A DNA stretch of 64,000 nt, taken from the NCBI RefSeq assembly GCF_902498825.1, contig NZ_LR701459.1, positions 2,775,890 to 2,839,889 on the forward strand, written 5' to 3'. Of this stretch, positions 50,606 through 58,047 are shown piece after piece. Numbering within the stretch: the stretch's first letter is position 1; every line of letters starts with the position of its first letter. Source of the DNA: Rhizobium sp. EC-SD404. Its GTDB lineage: Bacteria; Pseudomonadota; Alphaproteobacteria; Rhizobiales; Rhizobiaceae. Below the pieces are notes generated by a model, which saw nothing but the letters and a program-made list of their open reading frames with translations, made no database searches and was not told the DNA's origin. The position numbers were made by a program, and so were the translations under genes.

Positions 50606-51572
50606 GCGCATCGAAGAAGAAATCGACGGCCTGCGTGAACGCATGAAAGATCGGATCGACACCACTGCCCGCGAATTCTCGCCGAAGGCACTGGCTGCAC
50701 GCGTTACCGGCCAAGAAGATCCTTCTGCCAGCGAGATGCTCGACTGGGCGGTGCAGAAAGCACGCAACAACCCGCTGTCGACAGCACTTGTCGCACTCGG
50801 TGTTCTTGGCCTCGCGACGCAGTCCAGCGAACGCACCCGCCTTCTCTCGCGTCGTGACGTCGACAAGGGCACGCAGCGCATTCGCGGTTACGCTTCCAAG
50901 GCGTCCGATACAGCTCGCGGCCTGATTCATGATACCGCTGACGTGGCTGTGGAAGCAGCGGACGACGCCGTTCATTATGCCCGCGAAACCGCTGAAAGCG
51001 CGAGCCGCGCCGTGACGCGTTCGGCCCATGATGCCGAACTGGCTGCACGCCGTGCCGCTCGTTATTCGGCCGACACCACTCAGGAAGGCGTCGAGTGGGT
51101 AAAGCGCAACCCGACTGCAACCGGCTTGTTCGCACTGGCGATCGGTGCTGCTGCTGCCTCCATGTTCGCAGCGCGCCGCAGCCAGGACCCGGTACTCGCA
51201 GCGCTCTCCGACGACGACGATGATGCAATGCCTGCGCGTCGTGCACCAGTGAAGCGTGCGCCTCGCGCCGCTCAGGCCGCATCCACGGCCGGCACCGCAC
51301 GCAAGTCGACGCGCAAGTCTGCAGCAGCACAGCCGGCTGCCTCTGGCACCCGCAGGCGCTCGACTGCTGCTTCGCCCAAGACGGCAGCGGCCGGCGCTTC
51401 GGAAACTGTTCGCAAAGCGCGTCAGACCGGCGCCCGCAAGACGCCAGCAGCCGACAAAGCTACGAAGTCAACGACTGCGGCTGGCACCGGAAACAGCACC
51501 GCATCGACGACAGCCCAGTCGGCTGCGCCGGCAACGACCGCATCGACGACGACGACACCGCAGGTTCATTGA
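50589..51572 (+). CDS. DUF3618-containing protein with Ala/Thr-rich tail
   Basis: This 327-residue protein begins with the DUF3618 motif (SERIEEEIDGLRERMKDRID), then helical segments, one membrane span (ATGLFALAIGAAAASMFAA, about 180-200), and a long Ala/Thr/Lys-rich tail likely to be disordered. It should be membrane-bound. It is the last gene of the EcfG-linked operon and is followed by a strong terminator at 51601. Confidence 0.75.
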   Translation: MTKSSERIEEEIDGLRERMKDRIDTTAREFSPKALAARVTGQEDPSASEMLDWAVQKARNNPLSTALVALGVLGLATQSSERTRLLSRRDVDKGTQRIRGYASKASDTARGLIHDTADVAVEAADDAVHYARETAESASRAVTRSAHDAELAARRAARYSADTTQEGVEWVKRNPTATGLFALAIGAAAASMFAARRSQDPVLAALSDDDDDAMPARRAPVKRAPRAAQAASTAGTARKSTRKSAAAQPAASGTRRRSTAASPKTAAAGASETVRKARQTGARKTPAADKATKSTTAAGTGNSTASTTAQSAAPATTASTTTTPQVH

Positions 51573-51600
51573 TCGCGGTTCCGACCAAGCCCAAATCTGC

Positions 51601-51628
51601 AAAAAGCCCGGTTTCGACCGGGCTTTTT
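51601..51628 (+). terminator. Intrinsic terminator after the DUF3618 operon
   Basis: AAAAAGCCCGGT, loop TTCG, ACCGGGCTTTTT. A perfect 12-bp stem ends in a T-run, 28 bases after the stop at 51572. It is symmetric, so it can act on both strands. Confidence 0.9.
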
Positions 51629-51651
51629 CTTGGCCGCCACCCGCAAATGTC

Positions 51652-51676
51652 GGAACCGGCTCCTGCCTGAAGCGTT
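51652..51676 (+). promoter_or_regulatory. EcfG-type promoter of csbD
   Basis: GGAAC (51652-51656), 16 bases, CGTT (51673-51676): exact EcfG consensus, 55 bases before the csbD ATG at 51731. It places this stress gene under EcfG control. Confidence 0.85.
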
Positions 51677-51730
51677 TTTCTAATGAAGAAGCCAAGACGA
51701 GCTTCTCATCAACGAACAAGGAGATGCCTA

Positions 51731-51928
51731 ATGAACTGGGACATCATCGAAGGTAAGTGGAACGAGTTCCGTGGCAAGGCCCAGCAGCAGTGGGGCAAGT
51801 TGACCGATGACGATCTCGATCGCGCCAAGGGCAGCCGCACGGAACTGGCAGGCCTTATCCAGCAGCGTTATGGCATCGAAAAAGACGAAGCAGAACGTCA
51901 GGTGGATGAGTGGCGTTCGCGCCACTAA
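51731..51928 (+). CDS. csbD: CsbD-family stress protein
   Basis: This 65-residue protein has the CsbD pattern MNWDIIEGKWNEFRGKAQQQ and WGKLTDDDLDRAKGSR. It is small, charged and helical, typical of general stress proteins of unknown mechanism. AAGGAG stands before the ATG. An EcfG promoter lies 55 bases upstream and a terminator follows, so it is a single-gene unit. Location: cytoplasm. Confidence 0.93.
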   Translation: MNWDIIEGKWNEFRGKAQQQWGKLTDDDLDRAKGSRTELAGLIQQRYGIEKDEAERQVDEWRSRH

Positions 51929-51957
51929 CCGGCAGTCACCATCTTAGCATTTCTAAA

Positions 51958-51986
51958 ACGCCGCTCCTTCATCGAGCGGCGTTTTT
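51958..51986 (+). terminator. Intrinsic terminator after csbD
   Basis: ACGCCGCTC, loop of 7, GAGCGGCGT, then TTTT. It is a strong GC stem of 9 bp, 30 bases after the csbD stop. Confidence 0.88.
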
Positions 51987-52005
51987 GTATTGGCGCCAAA
52001 TAAAG

Positions 52006-52042
52006 AAAAAGCCCGATGCGATCGATGATCGCATCGGGCTTT
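52006..52042 (-). terminator. Intrinsic terminator after phyR
   Basis: AAAGCCCGATGCGATC, loop GAT, GATCGCATCGGGCTTT. A 16-bp perfect stem is followed on the minus strand by TT (total run T5), ending phyR transcription 26 bases after its stop. Confidence 0.9.
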
Positions 52043-52067
52043 GATAGGTCCGAACTCGTGCGGAGCG

Positions 52068-52865
52068 TCAGGCTGCCGATTTCTTGTCGGACTGACGGTT
52101 GAAGAACAGTGCCTGGCTGATGAGAGCCCTCACCATATCTGGCTGGAAAGGCTTCGTTACAAGGAAAGCAGGCTCTGGCCGCTTGCCCGTCAGGAGCTGC
52201 TCCGGATATGCCGTAATGAAGATCACCGGAACGTCGGTTTCCTTGAGGATGTCGTTCACTGCATCAATGCCGGAGCTGCCATCGGCGAGCTGAATGTCCG
52301 ACAGAATGATGCCGGGCTTCTTCTTGGCGAAAAGCGCGTTTGCTTCAGAGTGCGTGCGCGCAATGCCGGTAACCGAGTGGCCGAGGTCGATGACCAGGTT
52401 CTCGATGTCCATGGCAATTAGCGGCTCGTCTTCGATGATCATCACATCGGTCGCAACCTGCTGAGCGATGTCACGCGATGCCTGAACGAGCAGCTCGGAA
52501 AAGTCGTCTTCCGACATGGACAGGATTTCGGCACCCTCCGACTTCGAGAATCCTTCGACGGCAACGAGAAGGAAAGCCTGACGCGGCAACGGCGCGATCA
52601 TCTGGAGGTTATGATCGCTCTTGTCCATGCCACCGAGACCAGAGTGCGGGGTGACATTCACCTCGATGGACTTCCAGATCGTTGCAAAGGTTTTATAGAG
52701 CCCGATCTTTGCATCGTGGCCACGTGGAAACAGATCGACATCGGCAATCAGCGCCTCGAGCACCGCCGTGACGTAAGCGTCGCCGCTGCTTTGGGAACCG
52801 GTAAGCGAGCGTGCAAAACGCCGCAAGAATGGAAGGTGCGGAGCAAGCTCGGCAGCTAAAGACAT
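52068..52865 (-). CDS. phyR: PhyR, general stress response regulator (anti-anti-sigma factor)
   Basis: This 265-residue protein has a sigma-like N-terminal domain (about 1-120) with FLRRFARSLTGSQSSGDAYV and YKTFATIWKSIE. A receiver domain follows (about 135-255) with VMIIEDEPLIAMDIENLVID, the phospho-acceptor Asp in PGIILSDIQLADGSS, and Lys in AFLVTKPF. When phosphorylated it binds NepR and frees EcfG. No histidine kinase of this pathway is in the window. It is divergent from nepR with an EcfG promoter pair between them. Confidence 0.97.
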   Translation of the reverse strand: MSLAAELAPHLPFLRRFARSLTGSQSSGDAYVTAVLEALIADVDLFPRGHDAKIGLYKTFATIWKSIEVNVTPHSGLGGMDKSDHNLQMIAPLPRQAFLLVAVEGFSKSEGAEILSMSEDDFSELLVQASRDIAQQVATDVMIIEDEPLIAMDIENLVIDLGHSVTGIARTHSEANALFAKKKPGIILSDIQLADGSSGIDAVNDILKETDVPVIFITAYPEQLLTGKRPEPAFLVTKPFQPDMVRALISQALFFNRQSDKKSAA

Positions 52866-52923
52866 ATGGAACTCCCTCGAATGGGCGCGCTATGGAAAGT
52901 CGGATGTGCGTCGCCGTGTGATA

Positions 52924-52949
52924 AACAATCGAATGTCAAAAAAAGTTCC
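52924..52949 (-). promoter_or_regulatory. EcfG-like promoter of phyR (near match)
   Basis: On the minus strand GGAAC (52949-52945) is followed by 17 bases and TGTT (52927-52924), one mismatch from the CGTT consensus. It suggests a feedback loop on phyR. The mismatch lowers confidence. Confidence 0.5.
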
Positions 52950-52958
52950 CTATAGACT

Positions 52959-52983
52959 GGAACAATTTTGAACAAGCTGCGTT
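52959..52983 (+). promoter_or_regulatory. EcfG-type promoter of nepR-ecfG
   Basis: GGAAC (52959-52963), 16 bases, CGTT (52980-52983): exact EcfG consensus, 41 bases before the nepR ATG. It implies autoregulation of the stress sigma factor. Confidence 0.88.
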
Positions 52984-53023
52984 GCCCGGCTGCGAGTAGG
53001 GGTCGGAAAGGATACCATTGCAT

Positions 53024-53215
53024 ATGAATTCAACTAAGAGTGAGGGATCCGGTGGCGCAGCGTCGCAGCGGCCGCTGGACGATCTCTCGTCGTCGCAAAT
53101 CGGCAAACGCCTGAAGTCCATGTACGACGAAGTGGCGCAAGAACCCGTCCCCGATAAATTCATGGACCTGCTCGCCAGCCTGGAGCGCGCAGAAAAGGAT
53201 CGCTCGAATGGGTGA
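53024..53215 (+). CDS. nepR: NepR, anti-sigma factor of EcfG
   Basis: This 63-residue protein has the NepR core SSSQIGKRLKSMYDEVAQEP and VPDKFMDLLASLER. It holds EcfG inactive until PhyR-P titrates it. Two starts are possible: TTG 53018 (spacing 5 from AGGA) and ATG 53024 (spacing 11). I give the ATG. The stop overlaps ecfG by 8 bases, so the two proteins are coupled in amount. Confidence 0.93.
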   Translation: MNSTKSEGSGGAASQRPLDDLSSSQIGKRLKSMYDEVAQEPVPDKFMDLLASLERAEKDRSNG

Positions 53216-53780
53216 GCCTGATCCCGCCGACCTGTCGGCGTTCCGAAAGGATCTTCTCGCCGTCGTTCCCAACCTGCGCGCGTTCGCAATGTCGCTGATC
53301 GGTTCGGCCGACAGAGCAGACGACCTTGTCCAGGAAACGTTGATGAAGGCGTGGGCGAAACAGTCCAGTTTCGAACGCGGCACCAATCTCAAGGCCTGGC
53401 TGTTCACCATTCTGCGCAACGAGTTCTACACTCAAATGCGTAAAAAGGGCCGTGAAGTTTCAGACGCTGATGGCATCCATGCCGCGCGGATGGCCGGCCA
53501 TCCCGAACAGATGGGTCACCTTGACCTGCAGGACTTCCGCAAGGCACTCGAGCTGCTTCCTGCCGACCAGAAGGAAGCGATCATCCTGGTTGGTGGCTCG
53601 GGCTTTTCCTATGAAGAAGCCGCCGAGATCTGCAATTGCGCCATCGGCACGATCAAGAGCCGTGTCAGCCGCGCACGCACGCGCCTTGCAGAACTGATGA
53701 GCGTCGAAGCGGACGATGAATTCGGTCCAGATGCCGTGACGCGTCAGATCATGACCGGCTCGAGCCGTTCGAACATGTAA
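53208..53780 (+). CDS. ecfG: EcfG, ECF sigma factor of the general stress response
   Basis: This 190-residue sigma factor has sigma region 2 with AFAMSLIGSADRADDLVQET, LMKAWAKQSSFERGTNLKAW and LFTILRNEFYT. Region 4 has LPADQKEAIILVGGSGFSYE, EAAEICNCAIGTIKSRVSRA and RTRL. These are the hallmarks of EcfG. It recognises the GGAAC-N16-CGTT promoters found here. It overlaps nepR by 8 bases and is followed by a stem-loop at 53787. Confidence 0.96.
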   Translation: MGEPDPADLSAFRKDLLAVVPNLRAFAMSLIGSADRADDLVQETLMKAWAKQSSFERGTNLKAWLFTILRNEFYTQMRKKGREVSDADGIHAARMAGHPEQMGHLDLQDFRKALELLPADQKEAIILVGGSGFSYEEAAEICNCAIGTIKSRVSRARTRLAELMSVEADDEFGPDAVTRQIMTGSSRSNM

Positions 53781-53786
53781 CGCGTT

Positions 53787-53810
53787 CAGCCGGATCGAAA
53801 GATCCGGCTG
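53787..53810. terminator. Stem-loop after ecfG, likely terminator
   Basis: CAGCCGGATC, loop GAAA, GATCCGGCTG: a perfect 10-bp stem with a GNRA loop between the ends of ecfG and the convergent response regulator. It lacks a T-run, so termination is likely but not certain. Confidence 0.6.
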
Positions 53811-53818
53811 GTCCCCTG

Positions 53819-54211
53819 CTATCGATTCTTCAGCAAATCCTGGATGACCTGCTTGAGCCTGTCAAAGTGATAGGGCTTTTCGAGATAGGGTACGTCCGGG
53901 AATTCGGTCGCGACCTCTTCCGGCTTGGCGTAGCCCGAGGTGAAGACGAACGGAATGCCCCGCGCCTTGATCGTCTTTGCGAATTCGATCGAATTTCCAT
54001 CCGACAGTGACAGGTCTAAAACGGCCAGATCAAAGCGGTCGGACCGGTTGATGGCTTCGATAGCCTCGACCAGGTCCTGAAAGATCACAACGCTGTTGGC
54101 ACCCAACTCCAGCAATGCCTGCTCGGCTTCATACGCGATAAGAAACGCGTCTTCTAATATAAGAGCAGACAAATTGGACAAGGGACCGCCACCTTCCGGG
54201 GGCAAATTCAT
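53819..54211 (-). CDS. Single-domain response regulator
   Basis: This 130-residue receiver domain alone has ALILEDAFLIAYEAEQALLE at the start, the phospho-acceptor Asp in DLAVLDLSLSDGNS, PFVFTSGYAKPEEV and the Lys in PYLEKPYHFDR. The PFxFTSGY stretch resembles the FAT-GUY regulators (such as SdrG) that help control PhyR. Its place beside ecfG supports a role in the stress pathway, but a partner kinase is not present here. Confidence 0.88.
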   Translation of the reverse strand: MNLPPEGGGPLSNLSALILEDAFLIAYEAEQALLELGANSVVIFQDLVEAIEAINRSDRFDLAVLDLSLSDGNSIEFAKTIKARGIPFVFTSGYAKPEEVATEFPDVPYLEKPYHFDRLKQVIQDLLKNR

Positions 54212-54482
54212 TTATGAAGAACCTGTTAACTGGAAATCGTCGCCGATGTAACGTGTAGCCCCCGCTCCCGTCTTTTACTTATGACATAGCAATTGCCGAC
54301 GCAATTGGGCATCTGGTCTTCTGGAACACGAATTTCGCGGCTGGAAACACATACGGACAGGCATGACGAATGCAGGGGATTCCGGCGACGAAAGCGCTGG
54401 GATCACCGGCCCTGCACATGCTATCAGTATGCTTGGTAGGGGCACGGGGGTGTGCCCCCAGTTTGGGCATTAGCGGTTCAGA
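54212..54482. other. Gap between response regulator and Crp/Fnr gene, nothing specific seen
   Basis: These 271 bases hold the promoters of the two divergent genes. No exact EcfG promoter is present: the GGAAC near 54325 lacks a CGTT at 16-17 bases. A small open frame on the minus strand (54279-54470) has no family match and no ribosome site. Confidence 0.5.
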
Positions 54483-55259
54483 ATGGCAACGACCATCAAG
54501 AGTGCGACTTCAGCCGCAATGAGCGCTGCTGTACATCGGCTTGCCAACACCGTTCTCTTGAACGAAGAGGAAGTCGACTTCTTCGAACAACTTCAGATCA
54601 ACCGCGTCGCCTATCAGCGCGGCGAAGATCTCGTCGTCGATGGCGACGACTTCCGCGTGTGCTTTCTGGTGCGTCGCGGTTGGGCCATCAAGTACAAGAT
54701 CACCAAGGCAGGCCGCCGTCAGATCATCGGAGTGGCTCTTCCCGGCGACTTCATCGGCCTCCACATCAATTTCCAGAGGCGCGCATCCTACTCGGTCGCT
54801 GCTCTGACGGAACTCGAGACCGCCGTGATCGAGCCGATCAGGCTGCTCGAAGTCTATCAGAAATATCCGGTTCTCGCGTCTGGCCTGGACTGGATGGCCG
54901 TGCGTAACTTCAACATTCTCAGCGAGCACAATGTTTCGCTCGGCGCCCGCCCCGCCAGCCAGCGCATTCTGCATTTCATGCTGGAGCTCTGGTGCAGACT
55001 GCGCGTCATCGGCGGCGCCGACGAAAACGGCTTCAAGCTGATGATGACGCAAGAGCAGATCTCCGACACGATGGGCCTTTCACTTGTTCACACGAACAAG
55101 AATTTGCGCAAGCTTCAGCGCGAAGGCCTACTTTCTGTGAACAATGGGATCGTCGGATTTCCCGACCCTGCCCGGTCGATCGAATACGCAGATTTCGATG
55201 AGCGATTCCTGGATAATTTCCAGGAGAACCGACTGGTCGCGAGCGTCGTTTCACGCTGA
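54483..55259 (+). CDS. Crp/Fnr-family transcriptional regulator
   Basis: This 258-residue regulator has a cyclic-nucleotide-like effector domain (about 35-150) with LVRRGWAIKYKITKAGRRQI and IGVALPGDFIGLHINF, then a C-terminal winged HTH (about 180-240) with MMTQEQISDTMGLSLVHTNK and NLRKLQREGLLS. There are no cysteines for an Fe-S cluster near the N terminus, so it is not an oxygen-sensing Fnr of the classic kind. No strong ribosome site precedes the ATG. Confidence 0.9.
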   Translation: MATTIKSATSAAMSAAVHRLANTVLLNEEEVDFFEQLQINRVAYQRGEDLVVDGDDFRVCFLVRRGWAIKYKITKAGRRQIIGVALPGDFIGLHINFQRRASYSVAALTELETAVIEPIRLLEVYQKYPVLASGLDWMAVRNFNILSEHNVSLGARPASQRILHFMLELWCRLRVIGGADENGFKLMMTQEQISDTMGLSLVHTNKNLRKLQREGLLSVNNGIVGFPDPARSIEYADFDERFLDNFQENRLVASVVSR

Positions 55260-55306
55260 CGGCACGGCTGTCGCCGTCACACCTCCACAACTCAAATCGC
55301 ACAAAA

Positions 55307-55334
55307 AAGCGCGCCGCATTTCTGCGGCGCGCTT
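55307..55334 (-). terminator. Intrinsic terminator between Crp/Fnr and lipoprotein genes
   Basis: AAGCGCGCCGCA, loop TTTC, TGCGGCGCGCTT: a 12-bp stem. On the minus strand it is followed by TTTT and so ends the lipoprotein transcript. It may also act on the plus strand. Confidence 0.85.
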
Positions 55335-55355
55335 GAATGCGATCTTGAATCGATA

Positions 55356-55604
55356 TCAGCAAGCAGCTGTGTAGCGACGGCCGTAGCGATCTTCGTAGAT
55401 GCACTGGTTGTTGTTCTCAGACGCGCGGCCGATCAATGCGCCGCCGACTGCGCCCGCTGCACCACCGATCAGAGCGCCATCCGTACCGCCAACTGCCGCA
55501 CCGATTGCTGCGCCGCCAACGCCACCGACGACAGCACCCTGCTGCGTCTGCGTGCATGCTGCGAGCGGGAGGGCGAGAAGGGCGATTGCGAGTGTCTTTT
55601 TCAT
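55356..55604 (-). CDS. Glycine-zipper lipoprotein
   Basis: This 82-residue protein has a signal peptide with lipobox (LLALPLAACTQTQQG) and a glycine-zipper region (GAVVGGVGGAAIGAAVGG, GALIGGAAGAVGGALIG), which usually inserts in the outer membrane. The end carries NQCIYEDRYGRRYTAAC with two cysteines. An EcfG promoter lies about 103-127 bases upstream, so it is part of the stress regulon. I used the internal ATG at 55604 because it gives the signal peptide. Confidence 0.9.
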   Translation of the reverse strand: MKKTLAIALLALPLAACTQTQQGAVVGGVGGAAIGAAVGGTDGALIGGAAGAVGGALIGRASENNNQCIYEDRYGRRYTAAC

Positions 55605-55706
55605 GATGTTATTCCCATAACCGAAACTGGAGCGGAGACTTCCGCGGGTGACCGATTGCAAGACCGGGAGCCCACACTCCCCTCCGACGCCTGGCATCGC
55701 ACACGA

Positions 55707-55731
55707 AACGCGAAAGTCGCCGATTGGTTCC
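55707..55731 (-). promoter_or_regulatory. EcfG-type promoter of the glycine-zipper lipoprotein
   Basis: On the minus strand GGAAC (55731-55727), 16 bases, CGTT (55710-55707): exact consensus, ending 103 bases before the start codon at 55604. Confidence 0.8.
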
Positions 55732-55735
55732 GGGC

Positions 55736-56056
55736 TTACTGACGCGATGTCTTCGTTACGGCGACGTCGCTCGAGGCATAAAGTGAGTCGCCCGCGACGA
55801 CATCGACCAGAAGCTCACCGCTCGTGTTGAAGTCCCATGCAACGATCGCGTCCTGCTCGAAATCAGCCGGGTCAACGACTGCGCACTGACCATAAACCAC
55901 GGGGTGGTCGTTGCTGATGCTGCGCAGGACAGGCTCCATCTCCTGCTCGCACATCTGCACCGTTTCATAACCGACGGTCGGTGCGGAAAGTTCACGGCAT
56001 TCGATATCGCCGTGGCCACACCCGATAAGCACCATAATCGCTGCAATATGTTCCAT
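55736..56056 (-). CDS. Small probable secreted protein, unknown
   Basis: This 106-residue protein begins MEHIAAIMVLIGCGHGDIEC, a short hydrophobic N terminus that might be a weak signal or lipobox-like region. Cysteines near residues 13, 20, 36 and 59 could form disulfides. I know no family. It stands alone, and its stop is just upstream of the lipoprotein's EcfG promoter. Confidence 0.55.
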   Translation of the reverse strand: MEHIAAIMVLIGCGHGDIECRELSAPTVGYETVQMCEQEMEPVLRSISNDHPVVYGQCAVVDPADFEQDAIVAWDFNTSGELLVDVVAGDSLYASSDVAVTKTSRQ

Positions 56057-56088
56057 CGGTTCGTCCTCTCATGGGATCGTTTCGATGG

Positions 56089-56126
56089 AAAAATGCAGCC
56101 GGCGGGACTTGGTTCCGCCGGCTGCA
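56089..56126 (-). terminator. Intrinsic terminator of the pyrimidine-uptake operon
   Basis: TGCAGCCGGCGG (56094-56105), 9-base loop, CCGCCGGCTGCA (56115-56126), followed on the minus strand by TTTTT (56093-56089). It is a very strong stem, 46 bases after the stop of the binding-protein gene. Confidence 0.92.
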
Positions 56127-56171
56127 CAGAATTCAAACCGATGTCAAGCGCCCGATGCGAGCGCGTGCCGT

Positions 56172-57158
56172 TCAGAGCTGGTCGGTGACGACCGTCGAGA
56201 ACGCGCCTTCCGGCTCGGCACTGATGGCCGGGTTGTCCGGCGACACGGCGTTCAGCAGCGTCTGGACCGTTTGGTCGTAAGCTGCCTCGTCGAGTGCTGC
56301 ACTGTCGCCCACGAGCGCTGCCGCTTCTTCGACCTGATAGACCTGGCTTTCAAGCTGAAGCGCGCCGGACATGTCGTTCTCCAAAACGATTTCGGCAGCC
56401 TCCTGCGGATTCTCCTTGGCGTACTCCCAGCCACGCATGGACGCGCGAACGAAGCGAACCATCTTGTCGACGAAGGCTTCGTCGGCCAGGTCTTCCTCAA
56501 GCACGTAGATGCCGTCTTCCAGCATGCCGACGCCTTGATCGAGGAAGTTGAAGACGGTCAGGCTGTCTTCAGGAATGCCGGCATCGAGGATCTGCTTGTA
56601 CTCGTTGTAGCGCATGGTGGAGATGCAGTCGGCCTGGCCCTGCAGCAGCGGGTCGGCGGAGAAGGCCTGGCGCAGCACTTCGACGCCCTCGTCGCCACCT
56701 TCGGTCTCGTAGCCGAGCTTCGCCATCCAGGCATAGAACGGATACTCGTTGCCGAAGAACCAGACGCCGAGCGTCTTGCCGGGGAAGTCGTCGGTGGACG
56801 TTACGCCGCTTTCTTCCGAGCAGACGAGTTGCAGCGCCGAGCCCTGGAATGGCTGTGCGATGTTGACGATCGGCACGCCGCGCTCGCGCGCAGCAAGGGC
56901 TGCCGCCATCCAGGTCGTGATCACGTCGGCACCACCACCGGCAATGACCTGCTCGGGCGCGATGTCCGGACCGCCCGGGTTGATCGTGACGTCGAGGCCT
57001 TCCTCTTCGTAGTAGCCGAGATCTTTGGCGACCAAATAACCGGCGAACTGACCCTGGTTCACCCATTTCAGCTGGAAGGTCAGCGGTTCCAGATCCTGGG
57101 CGTGGGCGCCCGTCATCATCAGGCCGGCAAGCATCGTGGAGGCGAGAAGTTTCTTCAT
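56172..57158 (-). CDS. ABC transporter substrate-binding protein (NMT1/THI5-like)
   Basis: This 328-residue periplasmic protein has a signal peptide (LLASTMLAGLMMTGAHAQ). LTFQLKWVNQGQFAGYLVAK, DLGYYEEEGLDVTINPGG and PDIAPEQVIAGGGADV are typical of the NMT1 group that binds pyrimidine-like or sulfonate ligands. It is the last gene of an operon with two permeases, an ATPase, hydantoinase and carbamoylase. The ligand is therefore probably a pyrimidine, dihydropyrimidine or hydantoin; this is inferred. Confidence 0.88.
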   Translation of the reverse strand: MKKLLASTMLAGLMMTGAHAQDLEPLTFQLKWVNQGQFAGYLVAKDLGYYEEEGLDVTINPGGPDIAPEQVIAGGGADVITTWMAAALAARERGVPIVNIAQPFQGSALQLVCSEESGVTSTDDFPGKTLGVWFFGNEYPFYAWMAKLGYETEGGDEGVEVLRQAFSADPLLQGQADCISTMRYNEYKQILDAGIPEDSLTVFNFLDQGVGMLEDGIYVLEEDLADEAFVDKMVRFVRASMRGWEYAKENPQEAAEIVLENDMSGALQLESQVYQVEEAAALVGDSAALDEAAYDQTVQTLLNAVSPDNPAISAEPEGAFSTVVTDQL

Positions 57159-57171
57159 TGTGCCATTCCCC

Positions 57172-58047
57172 TTATTGTCCCGTCCGTCCACCACGGACCG
57201 ACGGATGCCAGAAGGTGACGCGCTTCTCGAGGAGCGCGATCAACCCGTAAAAGAGCGAGCCGGCGAGCGCGGCAACCGCGATCTCGGCCCAAACCATATC
57301 CACCTGCAGGCGCCCGATGGCCGACGAAATTCGGAACCCCATGCCGACGATCGGCGTGCCGAAGAATTCCGCCACGATCGCGCCGATCAACGCCAGCGTC
57401 GAGTTGATCTTCAGCGCATTGAAGATGAACGGCCAGGCGGCAGGAAGACGCAGCTTGAAAAGCCCCTGCCAGTAGCTGGCCGCATATGTGTGCATCAGGT
57501 CGCGTTCCATCGCATTGGCGGCGGCAAGGCCGGCGACGGTATTCACCAGCATCGGGAAAAACGTCATCACGACGACGACGGCCGCCTTCGACTGCCAGTC
57601 GAAACCGAACCACATCACCATGATCGGCGCGATGCCGACGAGCGGCAGCGCGGAGACGAAGCTCCCGATCGGCAGCAGGCCACGCTTGAGAAAAGGAGAG
57701 CGGTCGATCGCGATGGCGACGACGAGTCCCGACGCGCAGCCGATGGCGTAGCCGATGAGAACCGATTTCAGGAAGGTCTGACGAAAATCGGCCCAGAGCG
57801 TCGGCACGGAATTAGTGATCTGCACCCAGATGGCGGATGGTGGCGGCAACAGCACCGGCGGAACGTTGAAGCCGCGCACCAGGCCTTCCCATAGTGCAAG
57901 CAGCGAGACGCCGAAGAGCAGCGGAACGACGAGATCGATCGCGCGGCGGGTGCTCGCCTTTCGCGTCTCGACCCGCACGAGATATTCGTTGGCCGCCCAG
58001 CAACCCAGCCAAACGACGAGCGCGAATGCGATCCATCCGCCGTTCAT
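57172..58047 (-). CDS. ABC transporter permease
   Basis: This 291-residue inner-membrane protein has about six spans. The ATPase-contact loop MHTYAASYWQGLFKLRLPAA matches the E-A-A-type motif of the NitT/TauT class. Start at ATG 58047; a longer open reading to 58962 runs through the second permease gene in another frame and is rejected. The start overlaps the other permease by 4 bases. Confidence 0.92.
   Translation of the reverse strand: MNGGWIAFALVVWLGCWAANEYLVRVETRKASTRRAIDLVVPLLFGVSLLALWEGLVRGFNVPPVLLPPPSAIWVQITNSVPTLWADFRQTFLKSVLIGYAIGCASGLVVAIAIDRSPFLKRGLLPIGSFVSALPLVGIAPIMVMWFGFDWQSKAAVVVVMTFFPMLVNTVAGLAAANAMERDLMHTYAASYWQGLFKLRLPAAWPFIFNALKINSTLALIGAIVAEFFGTPIVGMGFRISSAIGRLQVDMVWAEIAVAALAGSLFYGLIALLEKRVTFWHPSVRGGRTGQ

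Noticed and set aside
54279..54470. Small minus-strand frame upstream of the Crp/Fnr gene
   Set aside because: It has no ribosome site, no family match and unusual composition; it lies in a promoter gap.
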